Source: Dyella_A ginsengisoli
GTDB lineage: Bacteria; Pseudomonadota; Gammaproteobacteria; Xanthomonadales; Rhodanobacteraceae
Reading direction: 5' to 3'
DNA length: 64,000 bases
Assembly: GCF_044904665.1 (NCBI RefSeq)
Contig: NZ_JADIKM010000003.1
Coordinates: 558,001 to 622,000 of the forward strand
The position numbers were made by a program, and so were the translations under genes. The notes beneath the pieces were generated by a model, which saw only the letters and a program-made list of their open reading frames with translations, made no database searches and was not told the DNA's origin. Below, one piece after another: positions 7,415 to 15,388 of the stretch; position 1 is the first letter of the stretch; every line of letters begins with the position of its first letter.

Positions 7415-7450
7415 GCACAAAAAACCCGCCAGACGGCGGGTTTTTTGTGC
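7415..7450. terminator. Bidirectional intrinsic terminator
   Basis: A 16-bp perfect stem (GCACAAAAAACCCGCC with GGCGGGTTTTTTGTGC) with loop AGAC and U-tracts in both directions. On the minus strand it ends the VOC/monooxygenase operon; on the plus strand it separates the mobile element from the chromosome. Confidence 0.9.
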
Positions 7451-7500
7451 GCGATCGTCGCGCATCGGTCGACCTTGCGGGTCGAGCCGCCGTAGTTGGA

Positions 7501-7923
7501 TCAGCTGCCGACCGGCAACTCGTAAAGCTCCAGCGGCAGGCCGTCGGGATCGGCGAAGAACACGAAGCGGCGCCCGGTGTATTCGTCCACGCGAATGGCT
7601 TCGGGGGCGATGCCCGCGCCGTGGAGTCGCCGCTGCCATGCTTCGACGTCGTCGACGCGGAACGCGAGGTGGCGCAGGCCGCAGGCTTCCGGTCGGGTGG
7701 GGCGGGGTGGTGGATCGGGAAACGAGAAAAGCTCCAGCTGCGTGCCGTCCGGCAAGGCGAGATCGAGCTTGTGGCTGTCGCGTTCGGCGCGGTAGTGCTC
7801 GGCCACGATGCGGCAGCCGAGCAGTTCGGTGTAGAAGTGCCGCGAGCGCGCGTAGTCCGAGACGATCAGGGCGACATGATGCACGCCGCGCAACGTCGGA
7901 ACCTGGTCGTCCCCGATACTCAT
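7501..7923 (-). CDS. VOC-family protein (glyoxalase-like, YaeR/GloA2 type)
   Basis: A 140-residue protein with two beta-alpha-beta-beta-beta repeats of the vicinal oxygen chelate fold: GVHHVALIVSDY at residues 13-24 with a metal-binding His, LRHLAFRVDD in the second repeat, and the terminal LPLELYELP with a metal-ligand Glu. The likely role is metal-dependent lyase or dioxygenase chemistry on a small molecule, as for YaeR; the substrate is unknown. It starts at the ATG overlapping the stop of the upstream monooxygenase (ATGA), so the two form an operon on the minus strand. Confidence 0.85.
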   Translation of the reverse strand: MSIGDDQVPTLRGVHHVALIVSDYARSRHFYTELLGCRIVAEHYRAERDSHKLDLALPDGTQLELFSFPDPPPRPTRPEACGLRHLAFRVDDVEAWQRRLHGAGIAPEAIRVDEYTGRRFVFFADPDGLPLELYELPVGS

Positions 7924-8222
7924 GCGCTGGCGACGTCGCGGGGGTTGAGCACGTGCACTTCGGGCGGTGCCGCCAGCCAGTCGGCGACGGCGGCGCGATA
8001 GGCACGGTAATGCGCGCTGTCGCGATGGGCCTGCAGGGCGGCGGCGTCCACATAGGTTTCCACGATGTGGAACACGGGGGCGCCGTCGGCCGCGACGAAC
8101 AGATCGTATTGCCGGTTGCCCGGCTCGGCGCGGCTCCCTGCCAGCAGTGGCTCGAGCGCCTGCTCGACCTCGCGGCGATGCTCGGGCTTGGCGACGAGGC
8201 GTGCGATCACGTGAATGGACAT
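7920..8222 (-). CDS. Antibiotic biosynthesis monooxygenase (ABM) domain, YgiN-like
   Basis: A 100-residue single-domain ferredoxin-like protein: HVIARLVAKPEHRREVEQALEP, then YDLFVAADGAPVFHIVETY and AHRDSAHYRAY match the ABM family (quinol monooxygenase YgiN and relatives), which oxidise quinols or polyketide-like substrates without cofactor or help detoxify aldehydes. It is the first gene of a two-gene operon with the overlapping VOC protein, suggesting a shared role in reactive small-molecule metabolism. The MITE-like element lies just upstream and may affect its promoter. Confidence 0.85.
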   Translation of the reverse strand: MSIHVIARLVAKPEHRREVEQALEPLLAGSRAEPGNRQYDLFVAADGAPVFHIVETYVDAAALQAHRDSAHYRAYRAAVADWLAAPPEVHVLNPRDVASA

Positions 8223-8259
8223 GCGGACTCCAGTATCCGGTGGACGATCGCCAGTCTAG

Positions 8260-8570
8260 GAATGTTCTGATCAACTGGATGCAGGCGTCACTGGCTCTGT
8301 TTGTTCACAGGCCACAGTGGCCGTCTGTTGAGCCAGCACGCCGCACCCGGGAGTGACCATGGACGGTCACGGCCTCGAGGAGCGAGGAAGGTCTGTGACA
8401 AACAGAGCCGGCCCAGCCGGCTGAGTCTCATCATCAAAGGGTGATGTTCAAAAGGCCGCCATGCTGCGCCGCGATGCTTGGACAGACGGCCACTCTGCCC
8501 GGCGCCTCACGACACACCCTGCCGGCCTTTTGAACATCATGCCGCCCGCATCTAGTTGATCAGAGCATCC
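8260..8570. mobile_element. MITE-like non-autonomous element with CTAG target duplication
   Basis: A 311-bp element with no ORF. Its ends are 27-bp terminal inverted repeats: 8260-8286 matches the inverse of 8544-8570 at 23 of 27 positions, sharing TCTGATCAACT near the tips. CTAG is duplicated at 8256-8259 and 8571-8574, as expected for IS5-group transposition (YTAR targets). Inside are two long hairpins: 8293-8313 with 8390-8409 (around GGCTCTGTTTGT) and 8443-8458 with 8523-8538 (16 perfect bp, GATGTTCAAAAGGCCG). The IS5 link is inferred from target and size. Confidence 0.8.
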
Positions 8571-8634
8571 CTAGGCGCACACCGGCGACCGGATGATGGG
8601 ACGCGCGGCATCCACCGATGCCGCGCGGGATGGA

Positions 8635-9381
8635 TCAGCGCATGCCGCCGGCGGCGTAGAGCTCTTCGCCGGTGAGCCAGTACGAATCGTCCGAGGCGAG
8701 GAAGGCAACGATCGAGGCAATGTCCTTCGGCTGGCCGATGCGGCCCAGCGGCGTCTGCGCCACCGCGCCACTCTCGAACTCCGAACCGATGAAGCCCGCG
8801 GTGTGCGTGCCTTCGGTTTCCACAATGCCGGGGTTGACGGCATTGACGCGGATCTTGCGCGGCCCCAGCTCGCGGGCGAGCACGCCGGTGATGCCGTTCA
8901 CCGCGCTCTTGGTGGCGGTGTACACCGCGCTGGCCGGCGGCACGATGCGCGACACCACCGAGCCGATGTTGATGATGCTGGCGCCTTCGCCCAGGTGCGC
9001 GGCGGCGGCCTGGGTCACCAGCAGCAGGCCCAACACGTTGACGTTGAACTGGCGATGGAAATGCTCTTCGGTGATCGCTTCCAGCGGCGCGAATTCATAC
9101 ACGCCGGAGTTGTTCACCAGCACGTCCAGCCGGCCGAAGCGGGACACGGCGGCATCGACGATGGCCTTGGCGTCCGCGGCGCTGGACACGTCGCCCTTCA
9201 CGGCCACGGCCCGGCCGCCGGCCGATTCGATCTGGGCGACGACGGCGTCGGCGCCATCGCGGCTGGAAGCGTAGTTGACGACGACCGCTGCGCCTTCGGC
9301 TGCCAGCGCCTTGGCGATACCGGCACCGATGCCCTTGGATGCGCCGGTGACCAGCGCGACCTTGCCTGCAAGCTTGCTCAT
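8635..9381 (-). CDS. SDR-family NAD(P)-dependent oxidoreductase
   Basis: A 248-residue classical short-chain dehydrogenase/reductase. The nucleotide-binding motif TGASKGIGAGIA is at residues 12-23, NNSG near residue 90, and the catalytic Ser-Tyr-Lys appears as GSVVSR and YTATKSA; the terminal GEELYAAGGMR is typical of FabG-like members. The ATG at 9381 starts the protein with the usual short strand (LAGKVALVTG). The substrate is unknown. It is divergent from an ArsR-like regulator, and the intergenic region contains a perfect palindrome, so repression by that regulator is likely. Confidence 0.9.
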   Translation of the reverse strand: MSKLAGKVALVTGASKGIGAGIAKALAAEGAAVVVNYASSRDGADAVVAQIESAGGRAVAVKGDVSSAADAKAIVDAAVSRFGRLDVLVNNSGVYEFAPLEAITEEHFHRQFNVNVLGLLLVTQAAAAHLGEGASIINIGSVVSRIVPPASAVYTATKSAVNGITGVLARELGPRKIRVNAVNPGIVETEGTHTAGFIGSEFESGAVAQTPLGRIGQPKDIASIVAFLASDDSYWLTGEELYAAGGMR

Positions 9382-9446
9382 GGGGATGTGTCCTTGGATG
9401 GGAGAAGTGGTGCGGAGGTTCGGAGTGACATACTTCCAAAGTGCCG

Positions 9447-9467
9447 TAGTTCGTAAAATACGAACTA
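9447..9467. promoter_or_regulatory. Perfect 9-bp inverted repeat, candidate ArsR operator
   Basis: TAGTTCGTA (9447-9455), spacer AAA, TACGAACTA (9459-9467). The dyad lies in the divergent intergenic region, 66 bases upstream of the SDR start and 36 upstream of the regulator start, ideal for a dimeric winged-helix repressor controlling both genes. Confidence 0.7.
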
Positions 9468-9502
9468 TAGAACCATTAATCAAGGGCTGGTAGCCTGATC
9501 GC

Positions 9503-9877
9503 ATGAAACCCCTGATCCATCCCTCGATCGACGACATCACGGTGGAAGGCATCCTCCACGCGCTGTCCGATCCGGTGCGCGCGGCCATCTATGGCGACAT
9601 GGCGGGCGCCGGCTGCGCGCAGACCTGCTCCACCTTCCAGCAGGTGATCGACCGCACCATTCCGAAATCCACGCTGTCGCAGCACTTCCGTACGCTGCGC
9701 GAAGCGGGGCTGATCCGCAGCGAGCGCCAGGGCGTGGAAATGCTCAACACCACGCGCTGCGACGAGATCAACCGACGCTTTCCGGGCCTGCTGCCGTCGA
9801 TCATGGCCTCCTACCAGGCCCAGGCGGGCGGCTCGGCCGCAGGCAAGCGCAAGGCGCCGAAGAAGCGCCCGGCTTAA
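9503..9877 (+). CDS. ArsR-family winged-helix transcriptional regulator
   Basis: A 124-residue protein with the ArsR layout: HALSDPVRAAIYGDM as the first helices, the recognition helix in KSTLSQHFRTLREAGL, and the wing RSERQGVEMLNT. The C-terminal tail is lysine/arginine-rich. It has two cysteines (GAGCAQTC around residues 35-42) but no clear metal-binding ELCVCD motif, so the signal may be thiol or organic rather than arsenic. It is divergent from the SDR gene and probably its repressor through the dyad at 9447-9467. Confidence 0.85.
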   Translation: MKPLIHPSIDDITVEGILHALSDPVRAAIYGDMAGAGCAQTCSTFQQVIDRTIPKSTLSQHFRTLREAGLIRSERQGVEMLNTTRCDEINRRFPGLLPSIMASYQAQAGGSAAGKRKAPKKRPA

Positions 9878-9889
9878 GCGTCGGAAGGC

Positions 9890-10555
9890 TCAATCCGCCG
9901 ATGGATGGCCGCGCCGCGCCAACCGTTCGCTGATCTGCCTATGCCACCCGGCGGACAGTCCGGGCACCGTCAGCGCGGCCGTCAGCACGTCCTGCGAATC
10001 GCGCTCGTTGGGCGTGAGGTAGGCCGCGAACAGGGTGCGGATGGTGATTCGGCGCTCGGCTGGTGCCACCACGTCGACCGTGTCGCCGGCCGATAACTCG
10101 CCCTGTTCCAGCACGCGCAGGTAGACGCCGCTGCGCAGCGATTGGGCAAAGCGCTGCGGCATGGACGGGTCACCGAAGCGCAGCCCCAGCTTGAAGCAGG
10201 GCACGCGCGGCTGGGTGATCACGAACCGCGCGCTGCCGATGGCCAACTGGTCGCCCACGCACAGTATCGACTCGTCCAGCCCGGACACAGTGAGGTTTTC
10301 GCCGAACTGGCCGGGCGGAAGCGGCGCGCAGCTCAGCGTCTGCTCCCACCACGCGTAGTGTTCGAGGCCGTAGGCGTAGACGGCCTTGTCGGGACCGCCG
10401 TGATGCACGCGGTCGGCCTGTCCGTCGCCCTCCAGCTGTTCGGCGTGCACGCGCACCGGTCCATTTACGGGGTGCTTGAAGATGCCGGTCCACACGGTGC
10501 TGCGGCCGTGGGCGACCGGTCGGGGCAGGGCAACGCTGACGGCGACGACGCGCAT
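9890..10555 (-). CDS. MOSC-domain protein (YiiM-like)
   Basis: A protein of 221 residues. MOSC domains bind molybdenum cofactor or its sulfurated form; YiiM reduces N-hydroxylated compounds with partners. Diagnostic features are HHGGPDKAVYAYGLEHYAWW at about residues 52-71, FGENLTVSGL, and QPRVPCFKLGLRFGD, whose cysteine is the conserved MOSC cysteine. The ATG at 10555 gives the usual short N-terminus; the open frame extends further upstream but without resemblance. It is convergent with the ArsR gene. Confidence 0.88.
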   Translation of the reverse strand: MRVVAVSVALPRPVAHGRSTVWTGIFKHPVNGPVRVHAEQLEGDGQADRVHHGGPDKAVYAYGLEHYAWWEQTLSCAPLPPGQFGENLTVSGLDESILCVGDQLAIGSARFVITQPRVPCFKLGLRFGDPSMPQRFAQSLRSGVYLRVLEQGELSAGDTVDVVAPAERRITIRTLFAAYLTPNERDSQDVLTAALTVPGLSAGWHRQISERLARRGHPSAD

Positions 10556-10740
10556 GACTGGGGTCCGTGGGCGGGCGCAATGCCGCAGCGCCGCAAATTT
10601 TACGCAGATTTTATGCCGCGGCGCTGTCCCATTCCCCCTTTCCAGCCCCCGTTTGCGAGAATGCGCGACTTGCCACGCAGGTCCGCACCGGGCGGCCGTG
10701 GCCTGGAGCGATGGCATCGCCGTCGCCGGGAGTTTTCGCA

Positions 10741-12615
10741 ATGCATGCTTCATCGAAACGGCGCGTGGCGGCGTTGGCCCTGGGCGCTGTCGGCGTGGTT
10801 TACGGCGACATCGGCACCAGTCCGCTCTACACGCTCAAGGAAGTCTTCGGTCCGCACGGCGTGCCGGCCTCGCACGACAACGTGCTCGGTGCGCTGAGCC
10901 TGGTGTTCTGGTCGCTGATCCTCGTGGTGTCGGTGAAGTACCTGCTCTTCATCATGCGGGCGGACAACAAGGGCGAGGGCGGCATCATGGCGCTGATGGC
11001 GCTGGCCCAGCGCAGCGCACGCGACCTTCCGCGGCTGCGCCTGGCTATCGCGGTGCTGGGCATTTTCGGCGCGGCGCTGTTCTATGGCGACGGCGTGATC
11101 ACGCCGGCCATCTCGGTACTGTCCGCGGTGGAAGGCCTGAAGGTGGCCGCGCCGCACCTGGAACACTACGTGGTGCCGATCACCGTGGGCGTGATCCTGG
11201 CCCTCGGCTGGGTGCAGAAGCGCGGCACGGCGCGCATCGGCGCGGTGTTCGGCCCGGTCTGCGCGGTGTGGTTCGTGAGCATTGCCGCATTGGGCGTGCT
11301 CGGGATCGCGCGTCATCCGACGGTGCTCTATGCGCTGCTACCGACCTACGGCGTGGAGTTCTTCACCCACAATCATGCCGAGGCGTTTTTTGCGCTCGGC
11401 GCGGTGGTGCTGGCCGTGACCGGCACCGAGGCGCTGTATGCGGACATGGGCCATTTCGGCAAGGGGCCGATCCGGCTGGCCTGGTTCAACTTCGTGCTGC
11501 CGGCGCTGGTACTGAACTATTTCGGGCAGGGCGCGCTGATCCTGCACGACCCGGGCGCCATCGCCAATCCGTTCTATCACCTGGTGCCGCGCGCGCTGCT
11601 GTATCCGATGATCGCGCTGGCCACGGCCGCGACGGTGATCGCGTCGCAGGCGGTGATCTCCGGTGCGTTCTCGATGACCCGCGAGGCGATGCAGCTCGGC
11701 TACGTGCCGCGCATGCAGGTGGTGCACACCTCGCACGAGATGTCGGGCCAGGTGTTCGTGCCCTGGATCAACCGTTCGCTGCTGGTGCTGATCGTACTGG
11801 CCGTGGTCGGCTTCCGCTCGTCGGACAACCTGGGCTCGGCCTACGGCATCGCGGTGACCGGCACGATGGTAATCACCACGCTGCTGGCGCTGATCGTGGC
11901 GCGCCGGCAGTGGGGCTGGAGTGTGCCGGCGGTGATCGTGGTGGGCGTCGGCCTGCTCACGGTGGACCTCGGATTCTTCAGCGCCAACATCATCAAGATC
12001 GAGTCGGGCGGCTGGTTCCCGCTGGCGCTGGGGCTGGTGGTGTTCGGGCTGATGACGACCTGGCGCCGCGGTCGCGAACTGGTGGTGCGCGAGATCCAGC
12101 AGGGCGGGCTGGCCATCGCCCCCTTCATCGTGAACATGATCGAGCACCCGCCGGTGCGCGTGGCGGGCACCGCGGTATTCCTCACCGGCAACGCCAACAC
12201 CGTGCCGCACGCATTGCTGCACAACCTCAAGCACAACAAGGTGCTGCACGAACGCAACGTGCTGCTGACGGTGGAGACACTGGACACGCCGCTGGCCGAT
12301 GTCGAGGAGCAGCTGGAGTGGGAGGCGCTGGAAGGTGGCTTCGGTCGCCTGCTGCTGCGCTTCGGCTTTGCGGAAGATCCGGACGTGCCGGCACGCCTGG
12401 CGCGCGCCGCGCGGGTCGGCGTCGCCTTCGACATGATGGACACCACGTTCTTTGTCTCGCGCGAGAGCATCGTGGCCGGCACGCGCAGGCCCGGCATGGC
12501 GCTGTGGCGCGAAAAGCTGTTTGTGCTGATGGCGCGCAACGCGATGCCGGCGACCGCTTTTTTCCGCATTCCCGGCAACCGGCTGATCGAACTGGGCGCG
12601 CAGGTGGAGATCTAG
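10741..12615 (+). CDS. kup: Low-affinity potassium transporter Kup
   Basis: A 624-residue, 12-segment inner-membrane K+/H+ symporter of the KUP/HAK/KT family, at normal family length. The signature GVVYGDIGTSPLYTLKEVF is at residues 17-35, followed by the conserved GEGGIMALMAL and YGDGVITPA. The C-terminal 180 residues form the soluble domain with FFVSRES. The ATG at 10741 is preceded by GGGAG. It is followed after 3 bases by a KdpD-like kinase and then a KdpE-like regulator, so potassium uptake here seems to be controlled by a Kdp-type system acting on Kup. Confidence 0.97.
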   Translation: MHASSKRRVAALALGAVGVVYGDIGTSPLYTLKEVFGPHGVPASHDNVLGALSLVFWSLILVVSVKYLLFIMRADNKGEGGIMALMALAQRSARDLPRLRLAIAVLGIFGAALFYGDGVITPAISVLSAVEGLKVAAPHLEHYVVPITVGVILALGWVQKRGTARIGAVFGPVCAVWFVSIAALGVLGIARHPTVLYALLPTYGVEFFTHNHAEAFFALGAVVLAVTGTEALYADMGHFGKGPIRLAWFNFVLPALVLNYFGQGALILHDPGAIANPFYHLVPRALLYPMIALATAATVIASQAVISGAFSMTREAMQLGYVPRMQVVHTSHEMSGQVFVPWINRSLLVLIVLAVVGFRSSDNLGSAYGIAVTGTMVITTLLALIVARRQWGWSVPAVIVVGVGLLTVDLGFFSANIIKIESGGWFPLALGLVVFGLMTTWRRGRELVVREIQQGGLAIAPFIVNMIEHPPVRVAGTAVFLTGNANTVPHALLHNLKHNKVLHERNVLLTVETLDTPLADVEEQLEWEALEGGFGRLLLRFGFAEDPDVPARLARAARVGVAFDMMDTTFFVSRESIVAGTRRPGMALWREKLFVLMARNAMPATAFFRIPGNRLIELGAQVEI

Positions 12616-12618
12616 GCG

Positions 12619-14268
12619 ATGCGCCGGGTGGTGCGACCGCGTCCCGTCGGCATCGCGCACGGCACCGCGGCGCTCGCGGCTGGCTTGGCCGATGCACTAA
12701 CGTGGGCGTCCTTCCTGGGGTCCGTCCGCATGGCTGCTTCGTCCCGCCCGCAACCGCTGCCGCGCTGGCGTACACTCGGCGAGTACCTGTTTGCCACGGC
12801 GGTCACATTGCTGGGCTTCGGCCTGGCGTTCGTGGCGCAGATGTACCTGTCGGTGGCCAACCTGTCGCTGGTGTTCCTCACCGTGGTGCTGGTGGTGGCG
12901 GTGCGCACGCGCATGGCGGTGGCGGTGTACACCGCGTTGCTGTGCTTCGTCGGCTACAACTTCTTCTTCACCCAGCCGCGCTACACGCTGACCATCGCGC
13001 GCCCGGACGATCTGCTGGCCGTGGTGCTGTTCCTGCTGGTGGCGCTGGTGTGCAGCCGGCTGGCCACGCGCCTGGCGAGCCAGGTGGAGTCGCTGCGGCT
13101 GGCGCAGTGGCGGGCGCGGGCCCTGCTGGCACTCGGCAAGCGGCTCGCCACCTGCGCCGGCGTGGAACGCGTGCGTGCCGAAGGCGTGCGCGCGTTGGCG
13201 GAAACGCTGGATGCGCGGGCGGTGCTGCTTGCGGCGGTGCCGGGCGGGGCGTTCTCGGCAGTGGCTGCGCATCCGCTGCCGGCCGAGCTGGGTGAACGCG
13301 ATCGCGAAGCCGCGGACTGGTGTGCTGCGCACCACCAGCCCGCCGGTGCGCACACGGCCCGGCACCCCGATGCTTCCTGGTGGATGTTGCCGCTGGAACC
13401 GCGTACGGAAGCCGCCGACGTGCTGGCGCTGGCGCTGGCCGACGAGCACGACGCGCCCGACGAGGCGCGCCGCGAGCTGGCCCAGGCGATGGCGGCCGAC
13501 CTGGCCCGCGCGCTGGAGCGTGCCCGGCTGGCCGAGGCGCTGGAGCAGGCACGAGTGCAGGGTGAAACGGAACGCCTGCGCAGCGCGCTGCTTTCGTCCG
13601 TATCGCACGACCTGCGCTCGCCGCTGGCCGCGATGATCGGCGCAGCCGGCACGCTGGCCACCTACGATGCGCAGCTGCCCGCGGACGATCGTCGCCAACT
13701 GATGCAGTCGATCCTCGACGAGGGCCAGCGGCTGGACCGCTACATCCAGAACCTGCTGGACATGACCCGGCTCGGCCACGGCACGCTCACGCTCCACCGC
13801 GACTGGGTGGACGCCGGCGAGATCGTGCTGGCCGCGGTGGCGCGGGTGCGCAAGTTCCATCCGGAGCTGCGCGTTTCGACCCATCTGCCGTCCGGCACGG
13901 TGCTGCTCTACGTGCACCCGGCGCTGATTGAGCAGGCGTTGTTCAACATTCTGGAAAATGCCGCCCAGGTGTCGCCGCCGGGGGCGTCGGTGCGTGTGGA
14001 GCTGGGAGTGGTGGGCGAACAGGTGGAGATCCTGGTGATCGATCGCGGGCCGGGCATCCCGGAGGACGAGCGCGCGCGCATCTTCGACACGTTCTACTCG
14101 GTGTCGCGCGGCGACCGCGGGCGCAAGGGCACCGGGCTGGGGTTGTCGATATGCCGCGGCATGGTCGGCGCGCACGGCGGCACCGTGGAGGCCGCGGCCG
14201 GCGAGCAAGGCGGCACGATCCTGCGCATCCGGCTGCCGCTGCCGCCCGCCCCGGAGTCTGCCGCATGA
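12619..14268 (+). CDS. KdpD-like sensor histidine kinase lacking the N-terminal KdpD/USP domains
   Basis: A sensor kinase of 549 residues from the ATG at 12619 (512 from ATG 12730). It begins with the DUF4118 four-helix membrane domain (about residues 50-140, with the GYNFFFTQPRYT signature of KdpD), then a GAF-like region, the H-box SSVSHDLRSPLA (His near residue 330), N-box LFNILENAAQ, and G-boxes DRGPGIP and GTGLGLSICRG. Full KdpD is about 900 residues and carries an extra ATP-binding and USP-like N-terminal half, missing here. It follows kup and overlaps the regulator gene by 4 bases. Confidence 0.9.
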   Translation: MRRVVRPRPVGIAHGTAALAAGLADALTWASFLGSVRMAASSRPQPLPRWRTLGEYLFATAVTLLGFGLAFVAQMYLSVANLSLVFLTVVLVVAVRTRMAVAVYTALLCFVGYNFFFTQPRYTLTIARPDDLLAVVLFLLVALVCSRLATRLASQVESLRLAQWRARALLALGKRLATCAGVERVRAEGVRALAETLDARAVLLAAVPGGAFSAVAAHPLPAELGERDREAADWCAAHHQPAGAHTARHPDASWWMLPLEPRTEAADVLALALADEHDAPDEARRELAQAMAADLARALERARLAEALEQARVQGETERLRSALLSSVSHDLRSPLAAMIGAAGTLATYDAQLPADDRRQLMQSILDEGQRLDRYIQNLLDMTRLGHGTLTLHRDWVDAGEIVLAAVARVRKFHPELRVSTHLPSGTVLLYVHPALIEQALFNILENAAQVSPPGASVRVELGVVGEQVEILVIDRGPGIPEDERARIFDTFYSVSRGDRGRKGTGLGLSICRGMVGAHGGTVEAAAGEQGGTILRIRLPLPPAPESAA

Positions 14269-14975
14269 ATTCCGCGTCCGCCCCGCGCGTGCTGGTGATC
14301 GACGACGAGATGCAGATCCGTCGCTTCCTGGACATCGGCCTGCGCGCCGAGGGCTACCAGGTGCTGCAGGCGGCGACTGCGGCCGAGGGTCTGGCGCTGG
14401 CGGCCACGCAGTCGCCGGACCTGATCATTCTCGACATCGGCCTGCCCGATCGCGAGGGGCACGAGGTGCTCGCCGAACTGCGTCAGTGGAGCAACGTGCC
14501 GGTGATGATGCTGTCCGTGCGCGATTCGGAGAGCCAGAAGGTGCGCGCGCTCGACCACGGCGCCAACGACTATGTGACCAAGCCGTTCGGCATCCAGGAG
14601 CTGATGGCCCGGCTGCGCGTGCTGCTGCGCAGCCGGGCCGCCACGCCGATGGCCGAGGTGCCGCCGCGCTACGACGACGGCCACCTGGTGATCGACCAGG
14701 TGCATCGCGAGGTGCTGCTCGATGGCGAGCCGGTCGCCCTCACGCGCAAGGAATATGCCGTGCTCGCGCTGCTGCTGCGCCATGCCGGCCGCGTGGTCAG
14801 CCAGCAGCAGCTGCTGCGCGAAGTGTGGGGCGCCACCCACGTGCAGGACACCCACTACCTGCGCATCGTGGTCGGCCGCCTGCGACAGAAACTGGGCGAC
14901 GATCCGGCCGCGCCGCGCTGGCTCAAGACCGAGCCGGGCGTGGGCTACCGCTTCCTGGCGGGCGAGACGGACTGA
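14265..14975 (+). CDS. KdpE-like OmpR-family response regulator
   Basis: A 236-residue regulator: receiver domain (IDDEMQIRRFL acidic pocket, phospho-acceptor Asp in LIILDIGLPD, Lys in VTKPFG) and a C-terminal winged helix (ALTRKEYAVLALLLRHAG, then YLRIVVGRLRQKLGDDP and GVGYRF). These match KdpE closely. It is translationally coupled to the kinase (ATGA). The kdpFABC structural genes are not in the window; the nearest probable target is kup upstream, which would be autoregulation of the operon or regulation of K+ uptake (inference). Confidence 0.92.
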   Translation: MNSASAPRVLVIDDEMQIRRFLDIGLRAEGYQVLQAATAAEGLALAATQSPDLIILDIGLPDREGHEVLAELRQWSNVPVMMLSVRDSESQKVRALDHGANDYVTKPFGIQELMARLRVLLRSRAATPMAEVPPRYDDGHLVIDQVHREVLLDGEPVALTRKEYAVLALLLRHAGRVVSQQQLLREVWGATHVQDTHYLRIVVGRLRQKLGDDPAAPRWLKTEPGVGYRFLAGETD

Positions 14976-14979
14976 AACG

Positions 14980-15324
14980 TCATTCGGCGTCGGTCTTGCG
15001 CCGGCGCCGACGCGGCTGCGGCTGGGCCAGCAGCGATTGCAGGTAGGCCACGCCTTCCTCTTCCGGAAAGAACGCCACGACATCGGCCACGGTCAGGTTG
15101 TGCCGGGCGCGCAGGGCCAGGAACTCCTCGCGCACGCGCGCCAGGCGCTCGGCCTCCGCCGCCTTGGTGCTGGGCCGGCCGCGCTTTTTCGGCGCCGGCG
15201 GCACCGCCGCAACTGCCGCTTCCGCGGGCGCGGGAGTCGGAGCCTCGGTGGGCTTGTCTTTTCCCTTGGCCGCGTCCAGTGCGGCCAGTTCGGCCTGGAA
15301 CTGGCGGAAGTCGTAACTGCTCAT
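14980..15324 (-). CDS. Small basic protein with AT-hook-like motif, hypothetical
   Basis: A 114-residue protein. An alanine/proline-rich linker precedes KKRGRPS (residues about 46-52), a canonical AT-hook core; a helical region (AEAERLARVREEFLALRARHNLTVADVVAFF) and a basic tail RRRRRK follow. This suggests a nucleoid-associated or histone-like DNA-binding role, perhaps a distant H-NS-type protein, but the H-NS C-terminal motif is absent. It is convergent with the response regulator, 4 bases apart. Confidence 0.6.
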   Translation of the reverse strand: MSSYDFRQFQAELAALDAAKGKDKPTEAPTPAPAEAAVAAVPPAPKKRGRPSTKAAEAERLARVREEFLALRARHNLTVADVVAFFPEEEGVAYLQSLLAQPQPRRRRRKTDAE

Positions 15325-15388
15325 GGGTGCGAAGACGATACGTGGACTAGGGATGCCATCTTCGCATGTCGCATCGGATGGCGCGGGG

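Noticed and set aside
11338..12660. Long histidine/arginine-rich minus-strand frame inside kup
   Set aside because: Antisense shadow of the kup gene with no recognisable domain.
10476..13295. Very long open frame overlapping kup in another frame
   Set aside because: GC-rich codon bias of kup creates long shadow frames; residue composition is low-complexity and kup matches its family over its full length.
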